A stretch of 64,000 nt of DNA from Natrarchaeobius oligotrophus. Its GTDB lineage: Archaea; Halobacteriota; Halobacteria; Halobacteriales; Natrialbaceae. The position numbers and the translations under genes are program-made. Under the pieces are notes generated by a model, which did no database searches, was not told the origin of the DNA, and saw only the letters and a program-made list of their open reading frames with translations. The stretch covers positions 248,001-312,000 of the forward strand of contig NZ_REFZ01000005.1 of assembly GCF_003841465.1 (NCBI RefSeq), written 5' to 3'. Shown here piece after piece: positions 54,758 to 63,855 of the stretch; the stretch's first letter is position 1; every line of letters begins with the position of its first letter.

Positions 54758-55945
54758 CTACTCGTCGTCCGGTAGCGAAAGCACGTTCTCGCGGCCGATC
54801 CGGAACACCTCGATCTCGCCGTCCTCGCGCAGGCCGCTTACGACCTGGCTCGTCTTCGCTTCGGTCCACTCGAGTTCGGAGACGACCTCCTGCTGTTTGA
54901 TCCGCCCGCCGTGCTCCTCGAGCAGCCGAAGGACGCGCTCTTCGTTGCTCAACAGCTCTGCCGGCGGGCCGTTCGGTTGGCCCGCGTCGTCCGTCGACCC
55001 GTTCGGGGCTGGCGGCGTCTCGGCGGGTGGTGTGGCGGTCGGTGTCCCGCCATCGCCCGCACGGTGTCTGATGAGCCAGCCGACGGTGCCGGCGAGCGCG
55101 AGCAGCGCGAGCGCACCGCCGACGGCGAGCCAGGGCATCGACGGGCTCTGTTCCGGTTCGACGGGTTCGTCGGCCGGGCTGCCGTTTTCGATCAGGACGA
55201 TCCACGGCTGTTCGTCGGTGAACTCGGTTCCGTCGCCGTCCCAGAAGATCGAGTTGTCCGGCGGATCGTCGGGGGAGGGATCCACCTCGCGGACGGCGTA
55301 CGATTCGGGCCAGAACAGCTGCAGGGTCGTATCGTCGACGAGCGTAAAACCGGCGAGCGCGTCGCCCGCTTCGATCCGGTTCAACTCGACGTGGGCGAAC
55401 GACGACCACTGGAACGTAAACTCGACGTGGCCGAGGTTCCGCGGCGCGGAACTCGTGTCCGTCTCCACCCCGACGTTCGAAATCTCCATCTCACGGCCGG
55501 TTTTGTTCTCCCCTTCGACCAGAATCTCGTTCCAGTCCGATCGTTCGCGGTCCGCGTACTCGTCGGGATTCGCCTCGACGTCGTCTCGCAACGTCTCCCA
55601 GTTTCCGGCCGAATCGTTGTCGAACCGATAGTCGACGACGAACGTCGCGGATCCGTTCTCGTGCAGGAATACGTCGATGTGTACCTCCTTGGCATCGTCG
55701 AGCCGAGCGCTCTCGTCCGGCTCTTCGTCCTCGTCTTGGCCGTCATCGGGATCGTCTTCGTCGGCTTGTTCGCTCTCGTTTAGCGCCCCGTCGTCCTGGT
55801 CGCTCTCGGCTGGTTCCTCCTGGAGCACGGGACTTCCCGTGCCGGCGTCTGCCACCACAGCAGCCGAAACCGACGGAACGAGCGCGATCGAGCACCCAAG
55901 CACCACGAGCACACAGACGAGGGCCCGTAGCCCCCTCGCATCCAT
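54758..55945 (-). CDS. Membrane-anchored winged-helix protein with outer domain
   Basis: 395 residues. A signal peptide (LVCVLVVLGCSIALVPSVSAA) is followed by an acidic stretch (about 40-85) and an extracellular beta domain (about 85-275) with VDYRFDNDSAGNW and VEFTFQWSSFAHVE. One membrane helix (PWLAVGGALALLALAGTVGWLI, about 280-302) is followed by a Pro/Thr linker. A cytoplasmic winged helix makes the C-terminus (about 332-395; SNEERVLRLLEEHGG, KQQEVVSELEWTEAKTSQVV, then EIEVFRIGRENV). The layout suggests a one-piece transmembrane regulator. The signal and target genes are unknown. Confidence 0.85.
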   Translation of the reverse strand: MDARGLRALVCVLVVLGCSIALVPSVSAAVVADAGTGSPVLQEEPAESDQDDGALNESEQADEDDPDDGQDEDEEPDESARLDDAKEVHIDVFLHENGSATFVVDYRFDNDSAGNWETLRDDVEANPDEYADRERSDWNEILVEGENKTGREMEISNVGVETDTSSAPRNLGHVEFTFQWSSFAHVELNRIEAGDALAGFTLVDDTTLQLFWPESYAVREVDPSPDDPPDNSIFWDGDGTEFTDEQPWIVLIENGSPADEPVEPEQSPSMPWLAVGGALALLALAGTVGWLIRHRAGDGGTPTATPPAETPPAPNGSTDDAGQPNGPPAELLSNEERVLRLLEEHGGRIKQQEVVSELEWTEAKTSQVVSGLREDGEIEVFRIGRENVLSLPDDE

Positions 55946-56031
55946 TATGAAGACATGTCGTAGCCGACTAAATAGGTCTTTCCGACCGCGACGACGGTGC
56001 GTTTTTCACACAGTCACGCGAAGCTGAACGT

Positions 56032-56217
56032 ATGGACCGTACTCGCGGATCGATCGAGGTCGAAACGCTGCTGAAGATCGTTCTCGCGCTGGTCGCCGTT
56101 CTCCTCGTGATAGAGGTTCTGAGCGCGCTGATCAGCGGACTGCTCGGGCTCGTCAGACCGCTGCTGATGGTCGCAATTTTGCTGGTCATCGTTCTCTGGT
56201 TGTTCGACCGCCTCTAA
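56032..56217 (+). CDS. Small two-helix membrane protein
   Basis: 61 residues. It is mostly hydrophobic: KIVLALVAVLLVIEVLSALI (about 15-34) and PLLMVAILLVIVLWLFDRL form two membrane helices with a short basic loop. This fits a haloarchaeal DUF7554-like group, though the family name is from memory. Function unknown. It is divergent from the winged-helix membrane protein, 86 bases away. Confidence 0.75.
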   Translation: MDRTRGSIEVETLLKIVLALVAVLLVIEVLSALISGLLGLVRPLLMVAILLVIVLWLFDRL

Positions 56218-56308
56218 CCCTCGAGCCACCGCGTTGTCGCCTCGAGCCACCGAAGCTGTCGTCTCGAAACGCCACACTCATAGGTCGACGGCCCGTACCT
56301 CCGTCGAA

Positions 56309-56809
56309 GTGTACAGCGTCAACGTTCCGGTTCCCGGACGCGTTCGGACCCTCGCGAACGACCTCTATCCGGAACTCGTCGGATTCGATAGCGTCCGCGA
56401 GGACCACTCCTGTCTCCTCAAGCGCCTCGGCGACGCCGATCACGTCTCACAGCTCCAACACCGCGCCCACCGGGCGCTCGAGGGTACGCCGGCGGTCGAA
56501 GCGCGAATCGACGGCATCGACTACTTCGCCGACCCGCCGCTTGGAGCCGCCCCCGTCGTCTACCTCGCCGTCGAGAGCCCCGGACTCGAGTCGATCCACG
56601 CGGACCTCACCGAGACGTTCGACGCGGTCGACGGACTCGAGGGAAGCGATTACGTACCCCACGTAACGCTGGCCCGCGGCGGCGACGCCGCCGACGCCAG
56701 ACGGCTGGCCGGCCGCGAGATCGAGCCGATCACCTGGACCGTCAGCGAACTCGAGTTCTGGGACGGCGCGTACCGGCTCCCGGTCAGTCGGGTGTCGCTG
56801 CCCGCCTGA
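56309..56809 (+). CDS. 2',5' RNA ligase-like (2H phosphoesterase) protein
   Basis: 166 residues with the LigT/2H fold: a first strand YSVNVPVPGRV, and a second catalytic motif VPHVTLARGG (about 112-121). The first His motif reads REDHSCLLKRLG (about 29-40), so His is kept but the expected Thr is Cys. It could still bind cyclic phosphate ends. The GTG start is chosen because earlier sequence has no family match. Confidence 0.8.
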   Translation: MYSVNVPVPGRVRTLANDLYPELVGFDSVREDHSCLLKRLGDADHVSQLQHRAHRALEGTPAVEARIDGIDYFADPPLGAAPVVYLAVESPGLESIHADLTETFDAVDGLEGSDYVPHVTLARGGDAADARRLAGREIEPITWTVSELEFWDGAYRLPVSRVSLPA

Positions 56810-56876
56810 TCGATCTGATCCTCCTGGAGGATCGGCCGGAAGCTATTACGTCACGGTGTTGCTATCTCCACTCAGT

Positions 56877-57230
56877 ATGCGCCGACGTGCATTTATTGCA
56901 CTTTCGACAGCGACCGCGCTCGCAGGGTGTAGCGGCCTACTCGGCGGCGGTGTCGACGCCGAAATCGGACAGAACGAACGGGTGGAGTTCTCCGCCGACG
57001 AGGGCGCGGAGCTTTCGGTCTCGGTCGAAGTGACGGAGATCATCCAGCCCGACGAGGACGAGAGCGACCAGGAGCGCGACGCGCTGACCTTCCGTCTCGA
57101 CCACGCGGACGAGGGCGTCGTCGACGTCTGGAGCGTCGAAGACTCGAAGACGTTCGACGTCACGATCGAAACCGGCGGAACCCACTACGCGATGATCGTC
57201 AACGGCGTCGCCGACGTCACCATCGAGTAG
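56877..57230 (+). CDS. Small Tat lipoprotein, unknown
   Basis: 117-residue predicted lipoprotein: RRRAFIALSTATALAGC with a lipobox Cys at residue 17. The remainder is an acidic beta-rich domain without an enzyme signature. No partner gene is evident. Confidence 0.75.
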   Translation: MRRRAFIALSTATALAGCSGLLGGGVDAEIGQNERVEFSADEGAELSVSVEVTEIIQPDEDESDQERDALTFRLDHADEGVVDVWSVEDSKTFDVTIETGGTHYAMIVNGVADVTIE

Positions 57231-57257
57231 CCGGCTCGTCGCAGCTCCCGTCGTCGA

Positions 57258-59426
57258 TCACGGAGACGGCGGATCGCCGTCGTACCGGCCGTGGTCGGCG
57301 TAGAAGTTCAACATCGCGAACTTGAGCTTCTCGGGATCGATGTCGAGCAGCTCCTCGCGCTCTTCGTGGGGAAAGCTTCCGTTGACGCTGTACTTGCCGA
57401 GATCCGATTTCGCCTCCCTCGAGTAACGCGCGTCGAGCAACGCGCGCACGCCGACGTCCTCGGGCGAACGGATCACGCGGCCGAGGGCCTGTCTCGTCTT
57501 TCGGACGGTCGGAATCTCGACGGCGTACCGCCAGCCGGTGTCGGTCCCGTCGAACGCGACGTCGTAGGCCTCCTGAACCGCTTCGGCCCGGTCGTCGAGG
57601 TGCGGATAGGGAACCCCGACGACGAGCACCGTCCGCGCGTCGTCGCCGTCGAAACTCACGCCCTCAGCGAGCGTTCCCCACAGCGACGTACAGAGGATTC
57701 CGCCGTCGTCGTCGACGAACTCCCGGCGCAGTTCCTCGACGGCGGTGCCGGGTTCGTCCAGGTACACCGTTTCGCCCCGTCGCTCGAGGCGATCCGCGTA
57801 CCGGCTGGCCTCGCCGTAGTTGGGAAAGAACGCGAGCGCGTTTCCGGGTGTCATCCGGACGGCGTCGTGGATGGCCTCGGCGACCGTCTCCTGGACCGCC
57901 GGATCGTCCCGGTCCGAGGAGAAAAGCGGCGGCGTCTCGACGGCGTACGTCCGGCGGTTCTCCGCAGGGAACTGCAATCCGTAGGCCATCGTCACCGCAT
58001 CCTCGAGGCCGAGGACGTCCTCGGTGACGTCGAACGGCTGGAGGGTCGCGCTCATCAGGACGGTCGCGTACACCTCGTCGAACAGCCGGCCCGTCACCTG
58101 CCGCGGGAGACACGTGTACAGTTCGGCCCGGCCGTAGACCTCGTCGGTGCCGGCGTCGCGGGTGACCGAGACGACCGGATACAGCCCCTCTTTCGACCCC
58201 TCGTTCAGCCACGCGCTGACGAACGCCGCGGCCTGCAGGGTCTGACACTCCGTCCGCGTCGCCGTCTCCCCCTCGCGATAGGCCTCTTCGTACCCCTCGT
58301 CGAGTTCCTGGCCGAGCTTCATCGCGGCCTCGAGATCGTCGTCGATTCCCCGCCCGGAGTACCGCTGCAAGAACTCGAGAGTGAGATCGTCGCGCCGGTC
58401 TTCGTTGGCGATGGGGACGTCCTCCCAGTTCTCGTCGATCCGCTCTCGCTGGCCGAAGCCGAACGACTCCTCGTAGGTCTCGACCAGCGCGCGGTGAAAC
58501 GCCGAGAGGACGTTCGTGGCGTCCTCCGATCGTGGATCGCCGGTCTCGGCGAGTTCGTCGATCGCCGACTCGAACGTCCGTTCGGAACAGGTTCGAGTCG
58601 CGTGCTCTCGCGCGGCGTCCTCGACGTTGTGGGCCTCGTCGAAGACGGCGATCACGTCCTCGGGATCGCGCCCGAGCCACCGGAAGAACTGCTCGCGGAT
58701 GGTCGAATCGAGCAGGTGGTGGTAGTTACAGACGACCAGATCGACGCCCTCGATCCCCTCCTTCAGCAGTTCGTAGCCGCAGAACTCCTCGCGCTCGGCG
58801 CGCTCGTAGATCTCCTCGGGCGTGCGGACGTCCTCGAACAGCCAGGCGAAGAAGTCGTCCGTTTCTTCGGTCAGGTTGTTCCGGTAGTACTCACAGACGT
58901 TCTGCGCTTCGAGATCCTCGAGGCGCTCCTCGATCGTCTCGAGTTCGTCCATGACGGCGCTTCGGGCGTCGGCCGCCCCGCCGTCTCCCTCCTGGCTCTC
59001 CGCGAGCAACTCCCGCTGACGGCGCTCGAGCTGGTGCCGATCGCGTTCGGCGTCGACCAGCGCCCGCGTGTTGTCCCGCAGCGCCTGACACTCCTCGTAA
59101 CCGACGTCGATGTGACACATCGATGACTTCCCCTTGAAGACGATCGCCTGGATCGACTCTTCGCGGGTGATGGCGCGGGCTTCGGCCACGAACTGGCGCA
59201 TCTGCTGGTGGACGTCCGTCGTGATGACGACCGTCTTGTCCTGCTCGCGGGCGACCTCGAGTGCGGGTGCGAGCGACGAGAGGGTCTTTCCCGTGCCACA
59301 GGCCCCCTCGAAGAGGACGTTCTGGCCGCGAACCAGCGTGTTGTAGATGCGGTCCATCGCCTCGCGCTGGTTCTCGTAGGGCTCGTCGTACGGGAAAAAC
59401 CGCATGTAGCCACTCGTCTCGGACAC
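57258..59426 (-). CDS. XPD/DinG-like iron-sulfur helicase
   Basis: 722-residue SF2 helicase of the ERCC2/XPD branch, which acts in DNA repair. Walker A is GACGTGKT (about 41-48), and the Fe-S domain holds spaced Cys in KSSMCHIDVGYEEC, NVCEYYRNN and EFCGYELL (about 97-215). The DEAH box is VFDEAHNVED (about 258). Helicase domain 2 includes LCTSLWGTLAEGVSFDGDD and RQALGRVIRSPEDVGVRAL (about 645). The start is GTG (MSETSGYMRFFPYDEPYENQ). A Glu-rich coil (about 120-170) fits the arch domain region. Confidence 0.93.
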   Translation of the reverse strand: MSETSGYMRFFPYDEPYENQREAMDRIYNTLVRGQNVLFEGACGTGKTLSSLAPALEVAREQDKTVVITTDVHQQMRQFVAEARAITREESIQAIVFKGKSSMCHIDVGYEECQALRDNTRALVDAERDRHQLERRQRELLAESQEGDGGAADARSAVMDELETIEERLEDLEAQNVCEYYRNNLTEETDDFFAWLFEDVRTPEEIYERAEREEFCGYELLKEGIEGVDLVVCNYHHLLDSTIREQFFRWLGRDPEDVIAVFDEAHNVEDAAREHATRTCSERTFESAIDELAETGDPRSEDATNVLSAFHRALVETYEESFGFGQRERIDENWEDVPIANEDRRDDLTLEFLQRYSGRGIDDDLEAAMKLGQELDEGYEEAYREGETATRTECQTLQAAAFVSAWLNEGSKEGLYPVVSVTRDAGTDEVYGRAELYTCLPRQVTGRLFDEVYATVLMSATLQPFDVTEDVLGLEDAVTMAYGLQFPAENRRTYAVETPPLFSSDRDDPAVQETVAEAIHDAVRMTPGNALAFFPNYGEASRYADRLERRGETVYLDEPGTAVEELRREFVDDDGGILCTSLWGTLAEGVSFDGDDARTVLVVGVPYPHLDDRAEAVQEAYDVAFDGTDTGWRYAVEIPTVRKTRQALGRVIRSPEDVGVRALLDARYSREAKSDLGKYSVNGSFPHEEREELLDIDPEKLKFAMLNFYADHGRYDGDPPSP

Positions 59427-59521
59427 GGTACGTGATTGGTTCCCGCTTCGATAAAAGCGTTCGTCTCGTTCCGACGTCGAAGCTCCCGGCTCGTCTCGAG
59501 CGATCCCCCGCGCCGCCGGCG

Positions 59522-59890
59522 CTAGCCGGAATCGGACGCGCTCAGCGCGTAGCCGGCGGCCGCGAGGCCGAACCCGACGATGACCCCGATCCCGACCGCG
59601 CCGAGGGTACCGATCGGCTCGAGGCTGGCCCCGCCGAAGGCCCCGCCGACGAAGCCGACGCCGAAGCCCACGACCACGCCGGCGGTTCGGCGCTGGCGTG
59701 GCGGTACGCCCTCCTCGAGGCCGATCGTCGCCACGATCGTCACGGCGAGCCCGGCTACGGTTCCGGCCATCAGCCCGAGCACGAGCGGAAAGTCGATCCA
59801 GTGGACGGTGACGGCGGTCACGCCCATTCCGACGGCGAAAAACGCCGCGAGGCCCGCGACGAGCGCGACGATTCCGGTCTTGAGCGACAT
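59522..59890 (-). CDS. Small glycine-rich membrane protein
   Basis: 122 residues with four hydrophobic helices: GIVALVAGLAAFFAVGMGVT, PLVLGLMAGTVAGLAVTIVA, AGVVVGFGVGFVGGAFGG and GAVGIGVIVGFGLAAAGYAL. Function unknown; no family recognised. Confidence 0.75.
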   Translation of the reverse strand: MSLKTGIVALVAGLAAFFAVGMGVTAVTVHWIDFPLVLGLMAGTVAGLAVTIVATIGLEEGVPPRQRRTAGVVVGFGVGFVGGAFGGASLEPIGTLGAVGIGVIVGFGLAAAGYALSASDSG

Positions 59891-60082
59891 CGTTCGTCCG
59901 CGCCTTCGACCGGACGCACAAGAATACTGTCGCTTCCGGTACTCGGTCGAAGACCGGATCCGTCCTCGGCTGGACCGCCGTTCGCCGTCCGGTTCGGCCG
60001 ACGCGATCGTTCCCCTCGACGACCGGGAGGGCCGGCTACTGCGCGGTGTACCGCCTTGCCCCTCGAGTGCTTTCCCTCGGAT

Positions 60083-60487
60083 ATGCCAATCCCCGGGTAC
60101 GATTCCGGCACCGTCGCGGAGTTTTCCCACGACCCCGTCGGCGCTCGATTCGACGTGGTCGCGGGCGTCGTCCCCGACGACGTCGCCCTCGAACGAAGCG
60201 TCTCCGATCCGCCGGTCGACGTGCTGTCGGAGCCGGTCGATCTGGTCGGTCTCGACGGGCTGAAAGCGGTCGAGGCGATCCGCATCGAACTGGCGTACGC
60301 GCCGTCGCGGTTGCCGCCCGGTGCGAGCCCGACCGACGTCGCGGTCGTCGTCGACGCCGACGGCCGCTGGACTCCCCTCGAGTCGACCGTCGACCTCGAG
60401 GAGACGACGGTCACCGCGGTGTTGAACGATCGGCCGCCGGGATCGACCGTCGTCGCGGCCTACGACGACGACTCGAGCGTCGTCTGA
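60083..60487 (+). CDS. Conserved haloarchaeal hypothetical protein
   Basis: 134 residues, beta-rich, no signal peptide or zinc motif. DVVAGVVPDDVALERSVSDPP and VDLVGLDGLKAVEAIRIELAY are the most conserved-looking parts. Not recognised. Confidence 0.6.
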   Translation: MPIPGYDSGTVAEFSHDPVGARFDVVAGVVPDDVALERSVSDPPVDVLSEPVDLVGLDGLKAVEAIRIELAYAPSRLPPGASPTDVAVVVDADGRWTPLESTVDLEETTVTAVLNDRPPGSTVVAAYDDDSSVV

Positions 60488-60540
60488 GGGTTGCGCACTC
60501 CGGGCTCGCGTTTACCGGGCTCGCCGTCTACCGTCCGGGT

Positions 60541-60936
60541 ATGAGCGAACGAAACCCGGACGCCGCGTACACCGAGCTCACGCCCGACGCCTGGCACCAG
60601 GACGACGAGGGAAACTACACCCTCGACTGTCCCGAGTGCGGCTCCGCCGCGACGCTGATGAACGTCGTCCAACACGGCCGGTGTAACGGCTACCTCGACC
60701 GACGGGAAGCTGAGACGGCGGTCGACGAGGAGCGAATGGAGTGTACGGCCAAACTCTGGCTCGAGCTGGGATACGTCTCCGATCCCGGCGACGACTCGAG
60801 CGAGGGGGCGGGTGGCGAATCGATCGAGGACGGCTCCGAAAACGTGGAGTCGGACGACGTCGATCCGGACGAGGGTGTCCGCGGCGAAGGACAGCCGCCG
60901 GGCGCCGACGGCGCGGTCGACGACGCCCAGCACTAA
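60541..60936 (+). CDS. Zinc-ribbon-like hypothetical protein
   Basis: 131 residues. An N-terminal zinc-ribbon half CPECG (about 31-35) is followed by a Cys in GRCNGYLDRRE and one in MECTAKLWLELGY; the last 45 residues are an acidic tail (SDDVDPDEGV and similar). It could bind zinc and nucleic acid. No family recognised beyond that. It starts 53 bases after the preceding gene, in the same direction. Confidence 0.65.
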   Translation: MSERNPDAAYTELTPDAWHQDDEGNYTLDCPECGSAATLMNVVQHGRCNGYLDRREAETAVDEERMECTAKLWLELGYVSDPGDDSSEGAGGESIEDGSENVESDDVDPDEGVRGEGQPPGADGAVDDAQH

Positions 60937-60952
60937 CTCTCGGTCCGCCGGG

Positions 60953-61471
60953 TCACTCTCGCCCGTCGATGCGTCGTGCGGGAACCCCCGCGACGGTCGT
61001 CCCGGCCTCCACGTCGTCGGTGACGACCGATCCGGCGCCGACGGCGGCGTCCGCACCGACCGTGATGGCTCCCAGCAGCGTCGCGTTCGCGCCGATCGTG
61101 ACGCCGTCTTCGATCGTCGGATGACGCTTGACTCGCTCGTTCGTATCGCCGCCGAGGGTGACGCCGTGGTACATGTGAACGTCGTCGCCGACCTCGGCCG
61201 TCTCGCCGACGACGACGCCCATGCCGTGGTCGATGGTCACCCGACGACCGATCCGCGCCGCCGGGTGGATTTCCACGCCGGTCAGCAGCCGCACGACGTG
61301 TGCGAACAGCCGCGCGACGAGTCGAAACCCCCTGTTCCAGAGCCGGTGTGCGATCCGATGTCCCCAGATCGCGTGCACGCCGGGATAACAGAGCGCGACC
61401 TCGAGACACCCCGTCGCGGCGGGGTCGCGTTCGCACATCGCTCGCGTGTCTTCGCGGAGCCGTCCGAACAT
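60953..61471 (-). CDS. cysE: Serine O-acetyltransferase
   Basis: 172-residue enzyme that makes O-acetylserine, the cysteine precursor. The left-handed beta-helix hexapeptide repeats are clear: [20 protein letters not shown] (about 83-102) with the catalytic His, then YHGVTLGGD and [19 protein letters not shown]. The N-terminal helix domain is short, as in the CysE type of archaea. Confidence 0.93.
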   Translation of the reverse strand: MFGRLREDTRAMCERDPAATGCLEVALCYPGVHAIWGHRIAHRLWNRGFRLVARLFAHVVRLLTGVEIHPAARIGRRVTIDHGMGVVVGETAEVGDDVHMYHGVTLGGDTNERVKRHPTIEDGVTIGANATLLGAITVGADAAVGAGSVVTDDVEAGTTVAGVPARRIDGRE

Positions 61472-61601
61472 CCATCGTCGCGTACCGACGCGGGTCGCAT
61501 AAAACGGTTGTTTTCCGCCGAGGGCTCGTCTCGGTCCACCTCCTCGCCCTCGGCTCCACGCATTTCCGTCTCACATTCGTCCCGGCGCACTTCCGTCTCG
61601 C

Positions 61602-62270
61602 TCACTTCCCGCGCGCGAGCCGTCGGCCGATCCGTACCGGCAGTCCCGCTTCGTTCACCGCCTCCCGGACCGCGTCGACGTCGTACTCGACGCGGTGGGT
61701 TTCGACGGCCATCGCCTCGAGGTCGACGACGGCGTACCCCGCCCGCGGATCGCCGTCGCGCGGCTGACCGACGCTCCCCGGGTTGACTACGATTCCCTCC
61801 GCGTACTGCGAGGCCCCCTGGACGTGGGTGTGTCCGAGCACCAGCACGTCCTCGTCCGCGAGCAGCCGCGGCGAGAACTCCTTCGGGTACGTATACCGCG
61901 TGTAGCGGTCCGGATCGTCGGGGTGACCGTGGACCAGCTTCACCCTGCCGTCGCACTCGAGGCGTTCGGTCGGGAGGGACGCGAGCCACCGGCGTTGCTC
62001 GTCGGTGAGTTCCTCCCGGGCGTGTTCGACGCCCGCTCGAGCCATCCCGTTGAACCGAAACGGTGCGTCCCCGACGACCGCGGCGTCGTGGTTCCCCATC
62101 ACCGTCGGCACGCCCCGGGCCCGAAGCTCGTCGACGCACTCGCCCGGCCAGGGGTTGTAGCCGACGACGTCGCCCGCACAGCACAGTTCGTCGACCGGCG
62201 GCATGTCCGCCAGTACGGCCTCGAGCGCCACGAGATTCCCGTGGACGTCCGAGATGAGCCCGACTTTCAT
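61602..62270 (-). CDS. Metallophosphoesterase
   Basis: 222-residue calcineurin-fold phosphatase of the YfcE/phosphodiesterase kind. Metal-binding motifs are LISDVHGN (about 5-12), CCAGDVVGYNPWP (about 30), VMGNHDAAV (about 57), KLVHGHPDD (about 109) and LGHTHVQG (about 144). Length and order are standard. Substrate not known. Confidence 0.93.
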   Translation of the reverse strand: MKVGLISDVHGNLVALEAVLADMPPVDELCCAGDVVGYNPWPGECVDELRARGVPTVMGNHDAAVVGDAPFRFNGMARAGVEHAREELTDEQRRWLASLPTERLECDGRVKLVHGHPDDPDRYTRYTYPKEFSPRLLADEDVLVLGHTHVQGASQYAEGIVVNPGSVGQPRDGDPRAGYAVVDLEAMAVETHRVEYDVDAVREAVNEAGLPVRIGRRLARGK

Positions 62271-62395
62271 AGCCGAAACTAACCGGCTCGAGCGGTATGT
62301 AGATTGTCCACCGATCCGACGTGCCCGGGGACGGCAGACGCTTCGTCGGTTCCAGAACCGTGACGGACGTCCTGATCCGGCGGCTCTCGCGGCGA

Positions 62396-62983
62396 TCAGT
62401 CGCCGTTTTCGATCGCCGTCTCGAACCCGGCGTCGGTCCGGGCGACGCCGGCCGCACAGACCGCGTGTTCGAACTCGAGATCGTACGCGTCGCTCGCCGC
62501 GTCGCCGGCCGCCTCGGCCGCGAAGTCGATCGACTCCGGTGCGTTCTTCTCGTAGGTCGCGACCAGCGTCGGCTCGTCGACGGTCTCGACGAGCAACGCG
62601 TCCCTCCTGACGGTGCCGATCAGCGCCTCGTCGTCGCCGATCGTCGCGGCGATACGCGGCGTGTCGTAGTCGTCTTTCTCGTAATCCAGCGCGAGCAGGC
62701 TCTCCGCCAGCGCGTCGCGGGCCGGGTAACCCAGTTCGAGTTTCTCCGCGATCGGATCGACGTGCGAGCCGTTGCCGAAGGCGGCCGTCTCGCCGGTCGG
62801 CGTCTCGACCACCCGCAGGCAGTTGTACGAGACGTACGGGTTATCCGTCTCCGGGGCGTCCTCGGTGGGGCCGACGGTGAGCGCGTCGTCTCGAGCGACG
62901 ATCTGGCGGTTGGGAAACGATCGCGAGGAGACGCGGTAGGCACCGACGTCCGGGCCGACGACGACGAATCGTCCGACGTACAT
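62396..62983 (-). CDS. purO: IMP cyclohydrolase (archaeal PurO)
   Basis: 195-residue enzyme for the last step of purine synthesis, FAICAR to IMP. It belongs to the archaeal PurO family. The N-terminus [25 protein letters not shown] and the segment [11 protein letters not shown] are the PurO pattern. The start of the HNH gene is 81 bases away on the opposite strand, so the two share a short promoter region. Confidence 0.95.
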   Translation of the reverse strand: MYVGRFVVVGPDVGAYRVSSRSFPNRQIVARDDALTVGPTEDAPETDNPYVSYNCLRVVETPTGETAAFGNGSHVDPIAEKLELGYPARDALAESLLALDYEKDDYDTPRIAATIGDDEALIGTVRRDALLVETVDEPTLVATYEKNAPESIDFAAEAAGDAASDAYDLEFEHAVCAAGVARTDAGFETAIENGD

Positions 62984-63033
62984 ATTCGTACGTGGGCAAG
63001 AGGCGGGAAAAGGGATATCGATTCGTCCTCGAG

Positions 63034-63040
63034 TTTATAT
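63034..63040 (+). promoter_or_regulatory. TATA box of the double-HNH gene
   Basis: TTTATAT lies 24-30 bases before the GTG at 63064, the spacing of a leaderless archaeal start. This decides the start: an upstream GTG at 62992 would lie before the promoter. Confidence 0.65.
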
Positions 63041-63063
63041 CCGATGGGGCGGCCAACCCGGCC

Positions 63064-63849
63064 GTGACGACCGAGGACGAGTGCCTCAAGGCCTTGCGGC
63101 GAGCGGCCGACGAACTCGGCGAGTCGCCGACGAAAGCACAGTACGAGGAACTGGGATTGACGCCGGCGTCCGCGACGATCATCCGGACAGTCGGGGGATG
63201 GAACGCTGCAAAAGAAAATGCGGGGCTGGAAACCAGCTACTCGAGGGGGTCTCGCGTCGGTCCGAAACCGGACGATGTCGACCTTCCGCAGGGTACGTCG
63301 TGGACGGCCCTCTCCGTCGATCAACGATGGCATTACAGAAATACCGAGTGGAACAGTGAGCGAACGTTACAGCGTCGATCTCGACTTCGGTCGTGGCTCA
63401 ACGACCGAAAGCGCGACCGTGGTTGTTCACGGTGTGGCGTCGATGCCGCGGCCTGTTTGGACTTTCACCATACCGATGAACACACGAAGGAAATGGCGGT
63501 TAGCCGGATGGTCACCTTCGGTTACGGAAAAGATGCACTTCGTGAAGAGATCAAAAATTGCAAGGTCCTGTGTGCCAACTGCCACCGACGACTTCACTAT
63601 TCCTCGCCGGAGCGCGAACTACGCCGATGGGTTCACGACCGAAAACGTGACGCGGGCTGTCGCCGGTGTGCAGAATCGGATCCAGAGTGTTTAGATTTCC
63701 ATCACCCTGGTGATACCAAGGAGGCGACCGTCTCGGAACTCGTCTCGGAGTCGAAGCCAAAACAGCGGGTTTCCCTCGAGACCGAACGCTGTCTGGTTCT
63801 CTGTGCGAATTGCCATCGGAAGGAACATCACGATGCTCCGCGTTCCTAA
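63064..63849 (+). CDS. Protein with homing-endonuclease repeat and two HNH domains
   Basis: 261 residues. A helical HNH-associated repeat comes first (about 18-56, SPTKAQYEELGLTPASATII plus GGWNAAKENAGL). Two HNH zinc-finger copies follow, each behind a basic DRKRD segment. Copy 1 has CSRC (121), LDFHH (132-136) and CANCHRRLHY (170-179). Copy 2 has CRRC (199), LDFHH (210-214) and CANCHRKEHH (247-256). The two copies align well, so this is a tandem duplication. DNA cleavage or binding is expected. The partner target is unknown. Confidence 0.85.
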   Translation: MTTEDECLKALRRAADELGESPTKAQYEELGLTPASATIIRTVGGWNAAKENAGLETSYSRGSRVGPKPDDVDLPQGTSWTALSVDQRWHYRNTEWNSERTLQRRSRLRSWLNDRKRDRGCSRCGVDAAACLDFHHTDEHTKEMAVSRMVTFGYGKDALREEIKNCKVLCANCHRRLHYSSPERELRRWVHDRKRDAGCRRCAESDPECLDFHHPGDTKEATVSELVSESKPKQRVSLETERCLVLCANCHRKEHHDAPRS

Positions 63850-63855
63850 CGCTCA

